From the NCBI RefSeq assembly GCF_002091475.1, contig NZ_BCTR01000011.1, positions 27,285 through 91,284 on the forward strand: a stretch of 64,000 nucleotides of DNA, read 5' to 3'. Below are positions 25,819 to 36,946 of the stretch, piece by piece. The first letter of the stretch is position 1; the number at the start of each line of letters is the position of its first letter. Source of the DNA: Sphingomonas azotifigens NBRC 15497. GTDB lineage: Bacteria; Pseudomonadota; Alphaproteobacteria; Sphingomonadales; Sphingomonadaceae. Made by a program: the position numbers and the translations under genes. The notes beneath the pieces are model-generated. The model had not been told where the DNA came from and ran no database searches. It saw only the letters and a list, made by a program, of their open reading frames with translations.

Positions 25819-27122
25819 TGTTGGAAGACAAGGACCGCATCTTCACCAATCTCTACGGCTACCAGTCGTGGCATCTCGACGCGGCGCGTGCACGCGGCGC
25901 GTGGGACAACACCAAGGCGCTGCTGGAGCTTGGGCAGGACACCATCATCGACCGCATCAAGGCCTCGGGCCTGCGCGGGCGGGGCGGCGCCGGCTTCCCG
26001 ACGGGCATGAAGTGGAGCTTTATGCCGAAGAACCCGACGCCCGAGCGTCCGAGCTTCCTCGTCATCAATGCCGACGAGTCCGAGCCCGGCTCGTGCAAGG
26101 ACCGCGAGATCATCCGCCACGATCCGCACCTGCTGATCGAAGGCGCGCTGGTCGCGGGCTTCGCGATGCGCGCGCGGGCGGCCTATATCTACATCCGCGG
26201 CGAGTATATCCGCGAAGCCGAGACGCTGTTCGCGGCGGTCGCCGAGGCCTATGCCGCCGGCCTGCTGGGCAAGAATGCCTGCGGTTCGGGCTATGACTTC
26301 GACGTCTTCGTCCATCGCGGCGCCGGCGCCTATATCTGCGGCGAAGAGACCGCGATGATCGAGAGCCTGGAAGGCAAGAAGGGCCAGCCGCGGCTCAAGC
26401 CGCCGTTCCCGGCAGGTGCGGGCCTCTATGGCTGCCCGACCACGGTCAACAATGTCGAGTCGATCGCGGTCGCGCCGACGATCCTGCGGCGCGGGCCGGA
26501 GTGGTTCGCCAGCTTCGGCAATGAGAACAACAAGGGCACCAAGCTCTTCCAGATCTCGGGCCATGTGAACAAGCCGTGCGTGGTCGAAGAGGCCATGTCG
26601 ATCCCGTTCCGCGAGCTGATCGAAAAGCATTGCGGCGGCATCCGCGGCGGCTGGGACAATCTGCTCGCGGTGATCCCGGGCGGTTCGTCGGTGCCGCTGG
26701 TGCCGGCAGCCCAGATCATGGACTGCCCGATGGACTTCGACGGTCTGCGCGCGCTCGGCTCCGGCCTCGGCACCGCTGCCGTCATCGTGATGGACAAGTC
26801 GACCGACATCGTCCGCGCGATCAGTCGGCTCTCCTACTTCTACAAGCATGAGAGCTGCGGCCAGTGCACCCCGTGCCGCGAAGGCACCGGCTGGATGTGG
26901 CGCGTGATGGAGCGGCTGCGCACCGGCGACGCCGACATCAGCGAGATCGACACGCTGCAGCAGGTGACGAAGCAGGTCGAAGGCCACACCATCTGCGCCC
27001 TGGGCGACGCGGCCGCCTGGCCGATCCAGGGCCTGATCCGCCATTTCCGCCCCGAGATCGAGCGCCGGATCACCGAGCGCAAGGCGGGCGGCGCGGCGCC
27101 GCTGATGGAGGCCGCCGAGTGA
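25818..27122 (+). CDS. nuoF: NADH-quinone oxidoreductase subunit F
   Basis: A 434-residue 51-kDa subunit that binds NADH, FMN and the N3 [4Fe-4S] cluster. The FMN/NADH glycine-rich stretch is [18 protein letters not shown] near residues 52-69, then NADESEPG, and the cluster motif [11 protein letters not shown] with a distant Cys in [10 protein letters not shown]. Start at 25818 overlaps the small coiled-coil gene; its end overlaps a GTG of the next small gene. Confidence 0.97.
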   Translation: MLEDKDRIFTNLYGYQSWHLDAARARGAWDNTKALLELGQDTIIDRIKASGLRGRGGAGFPTGMKWSFMPKNPTPERPSFLVINADESEPGSCKDREIIRHDPHLLIEGALVAGFAMRARAAYIYIRGEYIREAETLFAAVAEAYAAGLLGKNACGSGYDFDVFVHRGAGAYICGEETAMIESLEGKKGQPRLKPPFPAGAGLYGCPTTVNNVESIAVAPTILRRGPEWFASFGNENNKGTKLFQISGHVNKPCVVEEAMSIPFRELIEKHCGGIRGGWDNLLAVIPGGSSVPLVPAAQIMDCPMDFDGLRALGSGLGTAAVIVMDKSTDIVRAISRLSYFYKHESCGQCTPCREGTGWMWRVMERLRTGDADISEIDTLQQVTKQVEGHTICALGDAAAWPIQGLIRHFRPEIERRITERKAGGAAPLMEAAE

Positions 27123-27349
27123 CCGACGACCGCGCCGACCTGATGCTCGAGATCCTGAAACGGATGCAGGGCGATCTGGCGTCGGTGCGGCGTGACATGA
27201 CGTCTTTGGCGGTTCGCGTTTCCGCGCTCGAGGATTTCACCCGTGGGATCACCACGTCGATCTTCGGGATGCAGGCCGAGATTACCGCTATCAACCATCG
27301 GCTCGATCGGATCGAGCGTCGCCTCGATCTGACGGAAGAGACGGAATAA
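27119..27349 (+). CDS. Second small coiled-coil protein, between nuoF and nuoG
   Basis: A 76-residue helical protein starting at GTG 27119 (GTGA overlap with nuoF) and ending in a TAATG overlap with nuoG. It begins with [20 protein letters not shown] and ends with [19 protein letters not shown], resembling the 87-residue protein at 25555-25818 in length, heptad layout and C-terminus. The two are probably paralogues. Function unknown. Confidence 0.75.
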   Translation: MTDDRADLMLEILKRMQGDLASVRRDMTSLAVRVSALEDFTRGITTSIFGMQAEITAINHRLDRIERRLDLTEETE

Positions 27350-29367
27350 TGCCCAAGCTCAAAGTAGACGGAATCGAAGTCGAGGTGCCCCAGGGCGCCA
27401 CCGTGCTTCAGGCCTGCGAGGCCGCGGGCAAGGAAATCCCGCGCTTCTGCTATCACGAACGGCTTTCGATCGCCGGCAATTGCCGCATGTGCCTGGTCGA
27501 GGTGAAGCCCGGACCGCCCAAGCCGCAGGCTTCGTGCGCGTTGCCGGCTGCCGACAACCAGGAAGTCCGCACCGACAGCCCGATGGTGAAGGCCGCGCGC
27601 GAAGGCGTGATGGAATTCCTGCTGATCAACCACCCGCTCGATTGCCCGATCTGCGATCAGGGCGGCGAGTGCGACCTGCAGGACCAGTCGGTCGCCTATG
27701 GCCGTGGCCAGTCGCGCTATGAGGAAAACAAGCGCGCGGTCACCGAGAAGTATATGGGTCCCATCATCAAGACGGTGATGACCCGCTGCATCCAGTGCAC
27801 CCGCTGCGTTCGCTTCGGCGAGGAAGTGGCTGGCGTGGAGGATATCGGCGCGATCTATCGCGGCGAGAACATGCAGATCACAACCTATCTCGAAAAGGCG
27901 TTCAAGAGCGAGCTTTCGGGCAATGTCGCCGACCTGTGCCCGGTCGGCGCGCTGACCCACAAGCCGGTCGCGTTCGAATATCGCCCCTGGGAGCTCAAGC
28001 GGAACCTGTCGATCGACGTGATGGATGCGGTCGGCACCAACATCCGCCTCGACAGCCGCGGCCGCCAGGTGATGCGCGTCCTGCCGCGCATCAACGAGGA
28101 CGTGAACGAGGAGTGGGCGCACGACAAGACCCGCTACCATGTCGACGCGCTGGTCCGCCGCCGTCTCGACCGCCCGTTCGTCCGCAAGGACGGCAAGCTG
28201 GTCCCGGCGACGTGGGAAGAAGCGTTCGACGCGATTGCGGGCGTGGCCGCCACGGCGGGCTCGAGCGTCGCGGCGATCGCCGGCGACCTGCTCGATGCCG
28301 AGACCATGTATGCCGCCAAGGCGCTGGTGAAGGCGTTCGGTTCGGACCTGCTCGAAGGCCGCCAGACCGGCATGGCCTACGACACGTCGAGCCTGGCGGC
28401 AGTGGCGTTCAACACCACCATCGCGGCGCTCGAAGAGGCCGATGCGATCCTGCTGGTCGGCACCAACCTGCGCTGGGAAGCGCCGCTGGTGAACACCCGC
28501 GTGCGCAAGGCGATCAAGCGCGGCGCCAAGGTGTTCGCGATCGGCCCGCAGGTGGATCTCACCTACAAGGTCGAGTGGCTGGGCGACGATCTGGGGCTGC
28601 TGAACAGCCTGCCGGAAAATCTCGCCCAGGCGATCGACAATGCCAAGAAGCCGGCGCTGATCCTCGGCCCGGGTGCCCTGAAGAACGGCCATGGTGCCGC
28701 GCTCGCGATCGCGGGTGCCTTCCAGCGCGCCGCGACCGAGACCGAGGCGGCGTGGAATGGCTTCAACGTCGTCCACACCGCGGCGGCGCGGATGGCGGGC
28801 CTGATGCTCGGCTATGCGCAGAAGGGCGGCATTGCCGACATCGTTGCGGCCGCGCCGAAGCTCGCCTTCTTCCTGGGCGCCGACGAGGTCGACTTCTCGA
28901 AGTTCGCCGGCAGCTTCAAGGTCTATATCGGCCATCATGGCGACCAGGGCGCGCATCATGCCGATGTGATCCTGCCGGGCGCCACCTATGCCGAGAAGCC
29001 GGGCACCTATGTGAACCTGGAAGGCCGCGTGCAGCGCGCCGATCGCGCGGTGTTCGCACCGGGCGAGGCCCGCGAGGATTGGACGATCCTGCGCGCGCTC
29101 TCCGAAAAGCTTGGCCGCACGCTGCCGTTCGACAGCTTCGACGAGCTGCGCGCCGCGATGGCGAGCGAGGTTCCGGCGCTCGGCCAGGAAGGCCTTGCCG
29201 AGTTCGCATGGAACCCGCCGTCGCTCGCTTCGCAGGCTTCGGGTCCGGTGACCTATCCGGTCGCCGACTTCTATCTCACCAACGCCATCTGCCGTGCGTC
29301 GCCGACGATGCAGCGCTGCTCGGCCGAACTGCTCCATGGCGAAGACTTCGCAGAGGCCGCAGAATGA
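27349..29367 (+). CDS. nuoG: NADH-quinone oxidoreductase subunit G
   Basis: A 672-residue 75-kDa subunit. The N-terminal ferredoxin-like part has [2Fe-2S] ligands in [15 protein letters not shown] with a later Cys in PQASC; then the HxxxCxxC-type site [18 protein letters not shown] and the CIQCTRC box of the [4Fe-4S] clusters, with the fourth Cys in ADLCPVGAL. The remainder is a molybdopterin-oxidoreductase-like domain without cofactor, as usual in complex I. Overlaps nuoH by ATGA. Confidence 0.96.
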   Translation: MPKLKVDGIEVEVPQGATVLQACEAAGKEIPRFCYHERLSIAGNCRMCLVEVKPGPPKPQASCALPAADNQEVRTDSPMVKAAREGVMEFLLINHPLDCPICDQGGECDLQDQSVAYGRGQSRYEENKRAVTEKYMGPIIKTVMTRCIQCTRCVRFGEEVAGVEDIGAIYRGENMQITTYLEKAFKSELSGNVADLCPVGALTHKPVAFEYRPWELKRNLSIDVMDAVGTNIRLDSRGRQVMRVLPRINEDVNEEWAHDKTRYHVDALVRRRLDRPFVRKDGKLVPATWEEAFDAIAGVAATAGSSVAAIAGDLLDAETMYAAKALVKAFGSDLLEGRQTGMAYDTSSLAAVAFNTTIAALEEADAILLVGTNLRWEAPLVNTRVRKAIKRGAKVFAIGPQVDLTYKVEWLGDDLGLLNSLPENLAQAIDNAKKPALILGPGALKNGHGAALAIAGAFQRAATETEAAWNGFNVVHTAAARMAGLMLGYAQKGGIADIVAAAPKLAFFLGADEVDFSKFAGSFKVYIGHHGDQGAHHADVILPGATYAEKPGTYVNLEGRVQRADRAVFAPGEAREDWTILRALSEKLGRTLPFDSFDELRAAMASEVPALGQEGLAEFAWNPPSLASQASGPVTYPVADFYLTNAICRASPTMQRCSAELLHGEDFAEAAE

Positions 29368-30413
29368 CCTCCTGGTTCACCTATCTCGGCCTGCCCTTCG
29401 AGCTGGCCTGGACCGTCGCCACGGTCATCGACATCCTCGTCATCGCGCTGCCGGTGATGCTGGCCGTCGCGATGATCATCTATGCCGATCGCAAGATCTG
29501 GGCGGCGATGGCGCTGCGCCGCGGCCCGAACGTCGTCGGTCCGCTCGGTCTGATGCAGTCCTTCGCCGACGGCCTGAAGGTGTTCCTGCAGGAAACCATC
29601 GTGCCGTCGGGCGCGAACAAGGGCCTGTTCCTGCTCGCGCCGATCATCACCTTCACGGTCGCACTGATCGTGTGGGCGGTGGTGCCGTTCCAAGCGGGCG
29701 TCGCGCTGTCGAACATCAATGTCGGCCTGCTCTACGTGCTCGCGGCCTCGTCGCTGGGCGTGTACGGCATCATCCTCGCCGGCTGGTCGTCCAACTCGAA
29801 GTACCCGTTCTACTCGGCGATCCGCGCGGCCGCGCAGATGGTGAGCTACGAAGTCTCGATCGGCTTCGTGCTGATCTCGGTCGTGCTCTGGGCCGGCTCG
29901 TTCAATCTCGGCGCGATCGTCGAGATGCAGAAGGGCTATTACGGCTTCGTCAACGGCAACTTCGTCAACCCGCTGCTCTTCCCGATGGCGATCGTGTTCT
30001 TCATCTCGTCGCTCGCCGAGACGCAGCGCGCGCCGTTCGACCTGACCGAAGCGGAGTCGGAGCTGGTCGCGGGCTATCAGACCGAATATTCGTCGATGGC
30101 CTTTGCGCTCTACTGGCTCGGCGAGTACGCCAACGTCATCCTGATGTGCGCGCTCAACGCGACGCTGTTCTGGGGCGGCTATCTCCCGCCGTTTGACATT
30201 CCGGTGCTCTACATGGTGCCGGGCATTCTCTGGCTCTTCGCCAAGATGCTGTTCTTCTTCTTCTGCTTCAGCTGGGTGAAGGCCACCGTCCCGCGCTATC
30301 GCTATGACCAGCTGATGCGCCTGGGCTGGAAGATCTTCCTGCCGCTGTCGCTTCTCTTCGTCTTCCTCGTTTCCGGGTACCTCATGCTGACCCGGGTTGG
30401 AGTGCCCGCATGA
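29364..30413 (+). CDS. nuoH: NADH-quinone oxidoreductase subunit H
   Basis: A 349-residue membrane subunit with about eight hydrophobic helices that forms the membrane part of the quinone tunnel. Conserved loops: [20 protein letters not shown] near residue 33 and [20 protein letters not shown] near 215, and the C-terminal [14 protein letters not shown]. Overlaps nuoG and nuoI by ATGA. Confidence 0.97.
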   Translation: MTSWFTYLGLPFELAWTVATVIDILVIALPVMLAVAMIIYADRKIWAAMALRRGPNVVGPLGLMQSFADGLKVFLQETIVPSGANKGLFLLAPIITFTVALIVWAVVPFQAGVALSNINVGLLYVLAASSLGVYGIILAGWSSNSKYPFYSAIRAAAQMVSYEVSIGFVLISVVLWAGSFNLGAIVEMQKGYYGFVNGNFVNPLLFPMAIVFFISSLAETQRAPFDLTEAESELVAGYQTEYSSMAFALYWLGEYANVILMCALNATLFWGGYLPPFDIPVLYMVPGILWLFAKMLFFFFCFSWVKATVPRYRYDQLMRLGWKIFLPLSLLFVFLVSGYLMLTRVGVPA

Positions 30414-30895
30414 GCGTCGCAAGTTTCGTCCGCACCTGGACTCTGTGGGAGTTCGTGAAGGCGCATGCCCTGACCTTGAAGTATTTCTTCAAGCCCAAGG
30501 CGACGATTAACTATCCATACGAGAAGAACCCGCTCTCGCCCCGCTTCCGCGGCGAGCATGCGCTGCGCCGCTATCCCAACGGGGAAGAGCGCTGCATCGC
30601 GTGCAAGCTGTGCGAGGCGGTGTGCCCGGCGCTGGCGATCACGATCGAGGCCGAACCGCGCGACGACGGCAGCCGCCGCACGACGCGCTACGACATCGAC
30701 ATGACCAAGTGCATTTACTGCGGCCTGTGCCAGGAAGCGTGCCCGGTCGATGCGATCGTCGAGGGGCCGAATTTCGAATTTTCCACCGAAACGCGTGAAG
30801 AGCTGATTTATCAAAAGGATAAGCTGCTCGCGAACGGCGATCGCTGGGAACGCGCGATTGCGGCGAACCTTGCCGCCGACGCGCCGTACCGTTAA
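30410..30895 (+). CDS. nuoI: NADH-quinone oxidoreductase subunit I
   Basis: A 161-residue 23-kDa subunit with two [4Fe-4S] clusters (N6a and N6b). The motifs are [12 protein letters not shown] and [12 protein letters not shown]. It links NuoG to the N2 cluster of NuoB. The ATG overlaps the nuoH stop; a 33-base gap to nuoJ is the largest inside the operon. Confidence 0.97.
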   Translation: MSVASFVRTWTLWEFVKAHALTLKYFFKPKATINYPYEKNPLSPRFRGEHALRRYPNGEERCIACKLCEAVCPALAITIEAEPRDDGSRRTTRYDIDMTKCIYCGLCQEACPVDAIVEGPNFEFSTETREELIYQKDKLLANGDRWERAIAANLAADAPYR

Positions 30896-30928
30896 GCGCC
30901 GCACCATTCAAAGGGGCCATCCGATTCC

Positions 30929-31540
30929 GTGATCCAGCTTCTCGCCTTTTACCTGTTCGCGATCATCGTGTGCGTCTCTGGCGCATTCACGATCCTGTCG
31001 CGTAACCCGGTACATTCCGTCCTCTGGCTCATCCTGGCGTTCTTCAACGCCGCGGGCCTGATGGTGCTCGTGGGCGCCGAATTCATCGCCATGCTGCTGG
31101 TGATCGTCTATGTCGGCGCGGTCGCGGTGCTCTTCCTGTTCGTCGTGATGATGCTCGACATCGACTTCACCGAGCTCCGCGCGGGCGTGATGAAGTATGC
31201 CGCTGTCGGCGCGCTGCTCGCGCTGGCGCTGGTCGCCGAGATCATCGTCGCGGTGGGCGCCTGGAGCGCCGGCACGCTGGCGCTCGGCCGCCGCGTCGCC
31301 CCGGTGGCGGACGGCGTGCCGAACATCGAGGCGATCGGTGCGCTGCTCTACACGCGCTATCTGTTCGTGTTCGAGGGCGCCGGCCTGGTGCTGCTCGTCG
31401 CGATGATCGGTGCGATCGTGCTGACCTACCGCAAGCGCAGCGACGTGCGGCCGCAGAACATTGCGCGCCAGAACGCCCGCCGCGCCAAGGACGCCACCCG
31501 TAACATGAACCCGGCGGTCGGGCAGGGGATGGAGCTGTGA
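30929..31540 (+). CDS. nuoJ: NADH-quinone oxidoreductase subunit J
   Basis: A 203-residue membrane subunit with five hydrophobic segments, starting at GTG 30929 with AAGGGG about ten bases upstream. [21 protein letters not shown] near residue 50-70 is the conserved TM3 region with its pi-bulge. The C-terminal 35 residues are basic and polar. Its stop overlaps the GTG of nuoK. Confidence 0.95.
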   Translation: MIQLLAFYLFAIIVCVSGAFTILSRNPVHSVLWLILAFFNAAGLMVLVGAEFIAMLLVIVYVGAVAVLFLFVVMMLDIDFTELRAGVMKYAAVGALLALALVAEIIVAVGAWSAGTLALGRRVAPVADGVPNIEAIGALLYTRYLFVFEGAGLVLLVAMIGAIVLTYRKRSDVRPQNIARQNARRAKDATRNMNPAVGQGMEL

Positions 31541-31842
31541 TCTCGCTAACCCATTATCTGGTCGTCTCGGCCATCCTGTTCACCATGGGGGTGCTCGGCA
31601 TCTTCATGAACCGGAAGAACCTGATCGTCATCTTGATGGCGATCGAGCTGATCCTTCTGGCGGTGAACCTCAATCTCGTCGCCTTCTCGTCGTTCCTCGG
31701 CGATCTGGTCGGCCAGGTGTTCGCGATGTTCGTGCTGACCGTCGCCGCCGGTGAGGCCGCGATCGGCCTTGCGATCCTGGTCATCTATTTCCGCGGTCGC
31801 GGCACGATTTCGGTCGACGACGTCAATCGGATGAAGGGCTGA
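31537..31842 (+). CDS. nuoK: NADH-quinone oxidoreductase subunit K
   Basis: A 101-residue subunit with three membrane helices and the buried glutamates used in proton transfer, in [13 protein letters not shown] and [11 protein letters not shown]. Starts at GTG 31537 overlapping nuoJ; stop overlaps nuoL (TGATG). Confidence 0.97.
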   Translation: MISLTHYLVVSAILFTMGVLGIFMNRKNLIVILMAIELILLAVNLNLVAFSSFLGDLVGQVFAMFVLTVAAGEAAIGLAILVIYFRGRGTISVDDVNRMKG

Positions 31843-33911
31843 TGTCGTCCATTCTGATCATCGTATTCCTGCCGCTCCTCGCGGCAGCCGTTGCGGGGCT
31901 CGTGAACAAATCGTTCGGCGCCGCGCTGCCCAAGATCGTCACCACGGGCTCGCTGTTCGTGGCGTGCGGCCTGTCCTGGCCGATCTTCCTCTCCTACCTC
32001 AGCGGCTCGGCCGCGCCGACGGTTACCCCGGTGCTGCACTGGATGACCTCGGGCACGATGAGCTTCGCCTGGGAACTGCGCGTCGACGCGCTGACCGCGG
32101 TGATGCTGGTGGTGGTCACCAGCGTCTCGGCGCTCGTCCACCTCTATAGCTGGGGCTATATGAGCGAGGAGCCGGACCAGCCGCGCTTCTTCGCGTACCT
32201 GTCGCTGTTCACCTTCGCGATGCTGATGCTCGTGACCGCGAACAACCTGGTGCAGATGTTCTTCGGCTGGGAAGGCGTGGGTCTCGCGTCCTACCTGCTG
32301 ATCGGCTTCTGGTTCCGCAAGCCCAGCGCCAACGCCGCGGCGATCAAGGCCTTCGTGGTCAACCGCGTCGGCGACCTCGGCTTCATGCTCGGCATCTTCG
32401 GCGTGTTCCTGGTGTTCGGCACCGTCGACATTCCGACGATCCTGGCGGCGGCGCCGAACCATGCGGGTTCGACGATCGGCTTCCTCGGCCACCGCTTCGA
32501 CACGATCACCGTGCTCTGCCTGCTGCTGTTCGTCGGCGCGATGGGCAAGTCGGCCCAGCTCGGCCTGCACACCTGGCTGCCGGACGCGATGGAAGGCCCG
32601 ACCCCGGTGTCGGCGCTGATCCACGCCGCGACCATGGTGACCGCGGGCGTGTTCATGGTCTGCCGCATGTCGCCGCTGTTCGAGCAGAGCGCGGTCGCGA
32701 TGCACGTCGTGATGGTGATCGGCGCGGCCACCTGCTTCTTCGCCGCCACCGTCGGCACGACGCAGACCGACATCAAGCGCGTGATCGCCTATTCGACCTG
32801 TTCGCAGCTCGGCTACATGTTCTTCGCAGCGGGCGTCGGCGCGTACGGCGCGGCGATGTTCCACCTGTTCACGCACGCCTTCTTCAAGGCGCTGCTGTTC
32901 CTCGGCGCCGGCTCGGTTATCCACGCGATGCACCACGAGCAGGACATGCGCTATTATGGCGGCCTCTGGAAGAAGATCCCGCTGACCTACACGGCGATGA
33001 TGGCGGGCACCCTCGCGATCACCGGCGTCGGCATCCCCGCGCTGTTCGGCAATCCCGTCGCGTTCGGCTTTGCCGGCTTCCACTCGAAGGACGCGATCAT
33101 CGAGGCGGCCTTCGCCTCGGGTAACACCGGCGTGTTCTGGGTCGGCGTGGTCGTCGCGCTGCTGACGAGCTTCTACTCGTGGCGCGTGGTGTTCCTGACC
33201 TTCCACGGCAAGCCGCGCTGGGCCGCTTCGGAGCACATCCAGCATGCGGTGCACGATGCGCACGGCCATGGTCATGACGATCATGCGCACGCGCACGCCG
33301 CGCACGGCCATGACGATCACCACGCGCACGATCACGGTGACGGCACGGCGGGCTACCACCCGCACGAGAGCCCGCTGGTCATGCTGATCCCGCTGATCCT
33401 GCTGTCGATCGGTGCGGTTGCCGCCGGCTTCGTCTTCCACGGCTTCTTCATCGAGCCGAGCGCGGGCGAGACCTATTGGCACGGCGCGCTGGCCTTCAAC
33501 GAGCATCTGATGCACGCGATGCATGAAGTGCCGGTGTGGGTGAAGCTCTCGGCCACGGTGGCGATGCTGCTGGGCCTGGGCACCGCGATCTTCGCGTACA
33601 TCGTTTCGCCGGGCTTCCCGGCGGCCTTCGCCGAGCAGGTGCGTCCGCTGTATCTGTTCCTGCTCAACAAGTGGTATTTCGACGAGCTCTACAACCTGCT
33701 CTTCGTGCGTCCCGCATTCGCCATCGGGCGGCTGTTCTGGAAGCGCGGCGACGAGCAGACGATCGACCGGTTCGGCCCCAACGGCGCGGCGCGCCTGGTG
33801 CAGTTCGGAAGCTTCGGGGCCGTCAAGCTGCAATCGGGGTATCTCTACACCTATGCCTTCGTCATGCTGATCGGGCTCACCGCCGCGCTCACCTGGGTCA
33901 TTGCGAGGTGA
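31842..33911 (+). CDS. nuoL: NADH-quinone oxidoreductase subunit L, with His-rich loop
   Basis: A 689-residue antiporter-like proton-pumping subunit. Conserved segments include [18 protein letters not shown] near residue 140, [24 protein letters not shown] near 240-265, and the lateral C-terminal helix ending the protein. Around residues 465-508 a soluble loop contains about 17 His in 44 residues ([19 protein letters not shown]), much richer than in model NuoL. It is followed by nuoM after seven bases. Confidence 0.96.
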   Translation: MSSILIIVFLPLLAAAVAGLVNKSFGAALPKIVTTGSLFVACGLSWPIFLSYLSGSAAPTVTPVLHWMTSGTMSFAWELRVDALTAVMLVVVTSVSALVHLYSWGYMSEEPDQPRFFAYLSLFTFAMLMLVTANNLVQMFFGWEGVGLASYLLIGFWFRKPSANAAAIKAFVVNRVGDLGFMLGIFGVFLVFGTVDIPTILAAAPNHAGSTIGFLGHRFDTITVLCLLLFVGAMGKSAQLGLHTWLPDAMEGPTPVSALIHAATMVTAGVFMVCRMSPLFEQSAVAMHVVMVIGAATCFFAATVGTTQTDIKRVIAYSTCSQLGYMFFAAGVGAYGAAMFHLFTHAFFKALLFLGAGSVIHAMHHEQDMRYYGGLWKKIPLTYTAMMAGTLAITGVGIPALFGNPVAFGFAGFHSKDAIIEAAFASGNTGVFWVGVVVALLTSFYSWRVVFLTFHGKPRWAASEHIQHAVHDAHGHGHDDHAHAHAAHGHDDHHAHDHGDGTAGYHPHESPLVMLIPLILLSIGAVAAGFVFHGFFIEPSAGETYWHGALAFNEHLMHAMHEVPVWVKLSATVAMLLGLGTAIFAYIVSPGFPAAFAEQVRPLYLFLLNKWYFDELYNLLFVRPAFAIGRLFWKRGDEQTIDRFGPNGAARLVQFGSFGAVKLQSGYLYTYAFVMLIGLTAALTWVIAR

Positions 33912-33918
33912 TGGAATA

Positions 33919-35484
33919 ATGACCGGCTTTCCGATCCTTTCCGTCCTGCTCGCGGTGCCTGCGGTTGCCGCAGTGCTCTGCCTGTTCGTGGGCGCCCAGG
34001 GCGCCCGCTGGACGGCGCTCCTCGCGACGCTCGTCAACCTGGCGCTGGGTGCCTGGCTCTGGACGCAGTTCCAGCATGGCGACGGTGCCCCGCAGTGGCA
34101 GTTCGTCGAGCATGTCACGCTGTTCAAGATGGGCGGCGCCGAGTTCTCCTGGGCGCTCGGCATCGACGGCTTCGCCTTCCTGCTGATCGAGCTTTCGCTG
34201 TTCCTGATGCCGATCTGCATCGGGGCGAGCTGGCTCTCGGTCACCAAGCGCGTGCCCGAGTATATGGCGGCGTTCCTCGCGACCGAAGTGCTGATGATCG
34301 GCACCTTCGCCGCGCAGGACCTGTTCCTGTTCTACGTCTTCTTCGAAGGCGGCCTGATCCCGATGTACCTGATCATCGGCATCTGGGGCGGCGTGAACCG
34401 CATCTATGCGTCGTACAAGTTCTTCCTGTACACGCTGCTCGGCTCGCTGCTGATGCTGATCGCGATGATCGCGATGGTGCTGAACACGGGCACCACCTCG
34501 ATCCCGGTGCTGATGGCGCATGACTTCCCGGCCAACTGGCAGACCTGGCTGTGGCTGGCCTTCTTCGCCTCGTTCGCGGTGAAGATGCCGATGTGGCCGG
34601 TCCACACCTGGCTGCCCGACGCGCACGTGCAGGCGCCGACCGCGGGCTCGGTCATCCTGGCGGGTGTGCTGCTGAAGCTCGGCGGCTATGGCTTCCTGCG
34701 CTTCTCGCTGCCGATGTTCCCGGTCGCGTCGGTACAGTTCATGTGGGTGGTGTTCGCGCTGTCCTGCGTCGCGGTGGTCTACACCTCGCTCGTCGCACTC
34801 GTGCAGAGCGACATGAAGAAGCTGATCGCCTATTCGTCGGTCGCGCACATGGCGATCGTCACCATGGGTCTGTTCGCCTTCAACGCGAACGGCATCGACG
34901 GTGCGATGATGGTGATGCTGGGCCACGGCGTCGTCTCGGGTGCGCTCTTCCTGTGCGTCGGCATCATCTATGATCGCCTGCACACCCGCGAGATCGACCG
35001 CTATGGCGGCCTGGCGATCAACATGCCGCGCTATGCCGTGCTGTTCCTGCTGTTCACCATGGCCTCGATCGGCCTGCCGGGCACCAGCAACTTCGTCGGC
35101 GAATTCTTCAGCCTCGCCGGCGTGTACCAGGTCTCGACCTGGACCGCGCTGATCGGCACCACCGGCATCATCCTCGGCGCCGCCTATATGCTCTACCTGT
35201 TCCGTCGGGTGGTGTGGGGCGACCTGACCAAGGACGATGTGAAGGCGATGCCGGACCTCGACGGCCGCGAAGTCGCGATGCTGGTGGCGCTGGCTGCCGT
35301 GGTCCTGTGGATGGGCGTGTACCCGACCAGCTTCACCGCACCGATGCGCGCCGACGTCGCGCGGCTGACGCAGCGCCTCGACAGCGCCGCGCACACCCTG
35401 TCGATCAGCGACTCCAAGCCCACGCCGGGTTCGCCGCAGGCGGCACCCACCCATGAAGCCTCCGCGCACGAGGGGGCGCACTGA
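33919..35484 (+). CDS. nuoM: NADH-quinone oxidoreductase subunit M
   Basis: A 521-residue antiporter-like membrane subunit. Conserved parts: FYVFFEGGLIPMYLIIGIWG near residue 140 with the key Glu, the KMPMWPVHTWLPDAHVQAP segment near 225 with the key Lys, and SSVAHMAIV. Start at 33919 is preferred over an upstream GTG because GAGGTGA is well placed and the family N-terminus fits. The C-terminal 40 residues form a polar Pro/His/Ala-rich tail. Stop overlaps nuoN (TGATG). Confidence 0.96.
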   Translation: MTGFPILSVLLAVPAVAAVLCLFVGAQGARWTALLATLVNLALGAWLWTQFQHGDGAPQWQFVEHVTLFKMGGAEFSWALGIDGFAFLLIELSLFLMPICIGASWLSVTKRVPEYMAAFLATEVLMIGTFAAQDLFLFYVFFEGGLIPMYLIIGIWGGVNRIYASYKFFLYTLLGSLLMLIAMIAMVLNTGTTSIPVLMAHDFPANWQTWLWLAFFASFAVKMPMWPVHTWLPDAHVQAPTAGSVILAGVLLKLGGYGFLRFSLPMFPVASVQFMWVVFALSCVAVVYTSLVALVQSDMKKLIAYSSVAHMAIVTMGLFAFNANGIDGAMMVMLGHGVVSGALFLCVGIIYDRLHTREIDRYGGLAINMPRYAVLFLLFTMASIGLPGTSNFVGEFFSLAGVYQVSTWTALIGTTGIILGAAYMLYLFRRVVWGDLTKDDVKAMPDLDGREVAMLVALAAVVLWMGVYPTSFTAPMRADVARLTQRLDSAAHTLSISDSKPTPGSPQAAPTHEASAHEGAH

Positions 35485-36941
35485 TGTCCTATTCCATGCA
35501 ACTCCTCATGACGCTGCCCGAGCTGGTGCTCGCGGCGGGATCCATCGTCCTGATGCTGGTCGCTGCCTTTGGCGGCCAGGCATCGACCAAGCTGGTGAGC
35601 TGGGCCTCGGTGGCGCTGCTCGCCGGCGCCGGCATCGCGCTGGCGGGCCCTGCCTCGACCGGCGGCGTCGCGTTCGGTGGGCTGTTCCGCGCGGATGCGT
35701 TCGCGACCTTCGCCAAGGTGGTGATCTATGTCGCCGCCGCGGTGTCGATCCTGATCGCGCCGAACTTCTTCCAGCGCACCTCGGGCGAGGATCTGCGTCC
35801 GGAATATCCGGTGCTGATCCTGCTCTCCACGGTGGGCATGGGCATGATGGTGTCGGCGGGCGACCTGCTGACCCTCTATGTCGGCCTCGAACTGCAGAGC
35901 CTTTCGGCGTACATCCTCGCCAGCTTCATGCGGCGGGACACGCGTTCGGCGGAAGCGGGCCTGAAGTATTTCGTTCTGGGCGCGCTGGCCTCGGGCATCC
36001 TGCTCTACGGCATCAGCCTGGTCTATGGCTTCGCCGGTACGACGTTGTTCGGCGGCATCGCCGAAGCCTATAGCGCCGGCACCAGCGGCGGCCAGCATAC
36101 CGGTCTGCTGTTCGGCCTGGTCTTCGTGTTCGCGGGGCTCGCCTTCAAGATGTCGGCGGTGCCGTTCCACATGTGGACGCCGGACGTGTACGAGGGCGCG
36201 CCGACCCCGGTCACCGCCTATTTCGCTTCGGCGCCCAAGGTGGCGGCGGTGGCGATGGCGGTGCGCGTCGCGGTCGACGCGATGGGGCCGGCGATCTTCG
36301 AATGGCGCCAGATCGTGATCTTCGCGTCGCTCGCGTCGATCATCTTCGGTGCGGTGGCGGCGATCGGCCAGACCAACATCAAGCGGCTGCTTGCCTATTC
36401 GTCGATCAACAATGTCGGCTTCGCGCTGATCGGCCTCGCCGCCGGCGGTGAGGAAGGCGTGGCGAGCGTGCTGCTCTACATGGCGATCTACGTGATCATG
36501 ACCATCGGCGGCTTCCTGGTGGTGCTGCAGATGCGCGGCGAGGACGGCGAGCCGATCGAGACGATCGCGAGCCTCTCGGGCATGTCGCGGACCCGCCCGG
36601 GTCTCGCCGCGGCGCTGGCGATCTTCATGTTCAGCCTTGCCGGCATCCCGCCGCTGCTCGGCTTCTTCGCCAAGCTGGGCGTGTTCATCGCGGCCGTGCA
36701 TTCGGGCCTGATCGTGTTCGCAACGGTCGGCGCGGCGGCCTCGACGATCGGTGCCTATTATTACCTCAAGATCGTCAAGACGATGTACTTCGACGATCCG
36801 GCGCCGGCCTTTGCCGGCAAGACCAACTTCGTCGAGGGCGGCCTGATCGCGATCAGCGCGGTGGTGATCTCGCCGGTGGGCTGGCTCGTCCTGGGGGCGA
36901 TGGGCACCTGGTCGCTGGTCGCTGCGAAGGCGCTGTTCTGA
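35484..36941 (+). CDS. nuoN: NADH-quinone oxidoreductase subunit N
   Basis: A 485-residue antiporter-like subunit and the last complex I gene. It has the usual 14 or so hydrophobic helices, with LYVGLELQSLSAYILASF near residue 131, FKMSAVPFHMWTPDVYEGAPTP near 222 and AYSSINNVGFALIGLAAGG near 305. It is followed after five bases by birA, so the transcript probably continues. Confidence 0.96.
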   Translation: MSYSMQLLMTLPELVLAAGSIVLMLVAAFGGQASTKLVSWASVALLAGAGIALAGPASTGGVAFGGLFRADAFATFAKVVIYVAAAVSILIAPNFFQRTSGEDLRPEYPVLILLSTVGMGMMVSAGDLLTLYVGLELQSLSAYILASFMRRDTRSAEAGLKYFVLGALASGILLYGISLVYGFAGTTLFGGIAEAYSAGTSGGQHTGLLFGLVFVFAGLAFKMSAVPFHMWTPDVYEGAPTPVTAYFASAPKVAAVAMAVRVAVDAMGPAIFEWRQIVIFASLASIIFGAVAAIGQTNIKRLLAYSSINNVGFALIGLAAGGEEGVASVLLYMAIYVIMTIGGFLVVLQMRGEDGEPIETIASLSGMSRTRPGLAAALAIFMFSLAGIPPLLGFFAKLGVFIAAVHSGLIVFATVGAAASTIGAYYYLKIVKTMYFDDPAPAFAGKTNFVEGGLIAISAVVISPVGWLVLGAMGTWSLVAAKALF

Positions 36942-36946
36942 CGCCT

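Noticed and set aside
33236..33370. Tandem DNA repeat within nuoL
   Set aside because: The CAC/CAT-rich stretch reflects a His-rich loop; no regular repeat unit was found.
31785..34304. 839-residue minus-strand open frame opposite nuoL and nuoM
   Set aside because: Antisense shadow rich in Arg, His and Glu; the nuo genes are certain.
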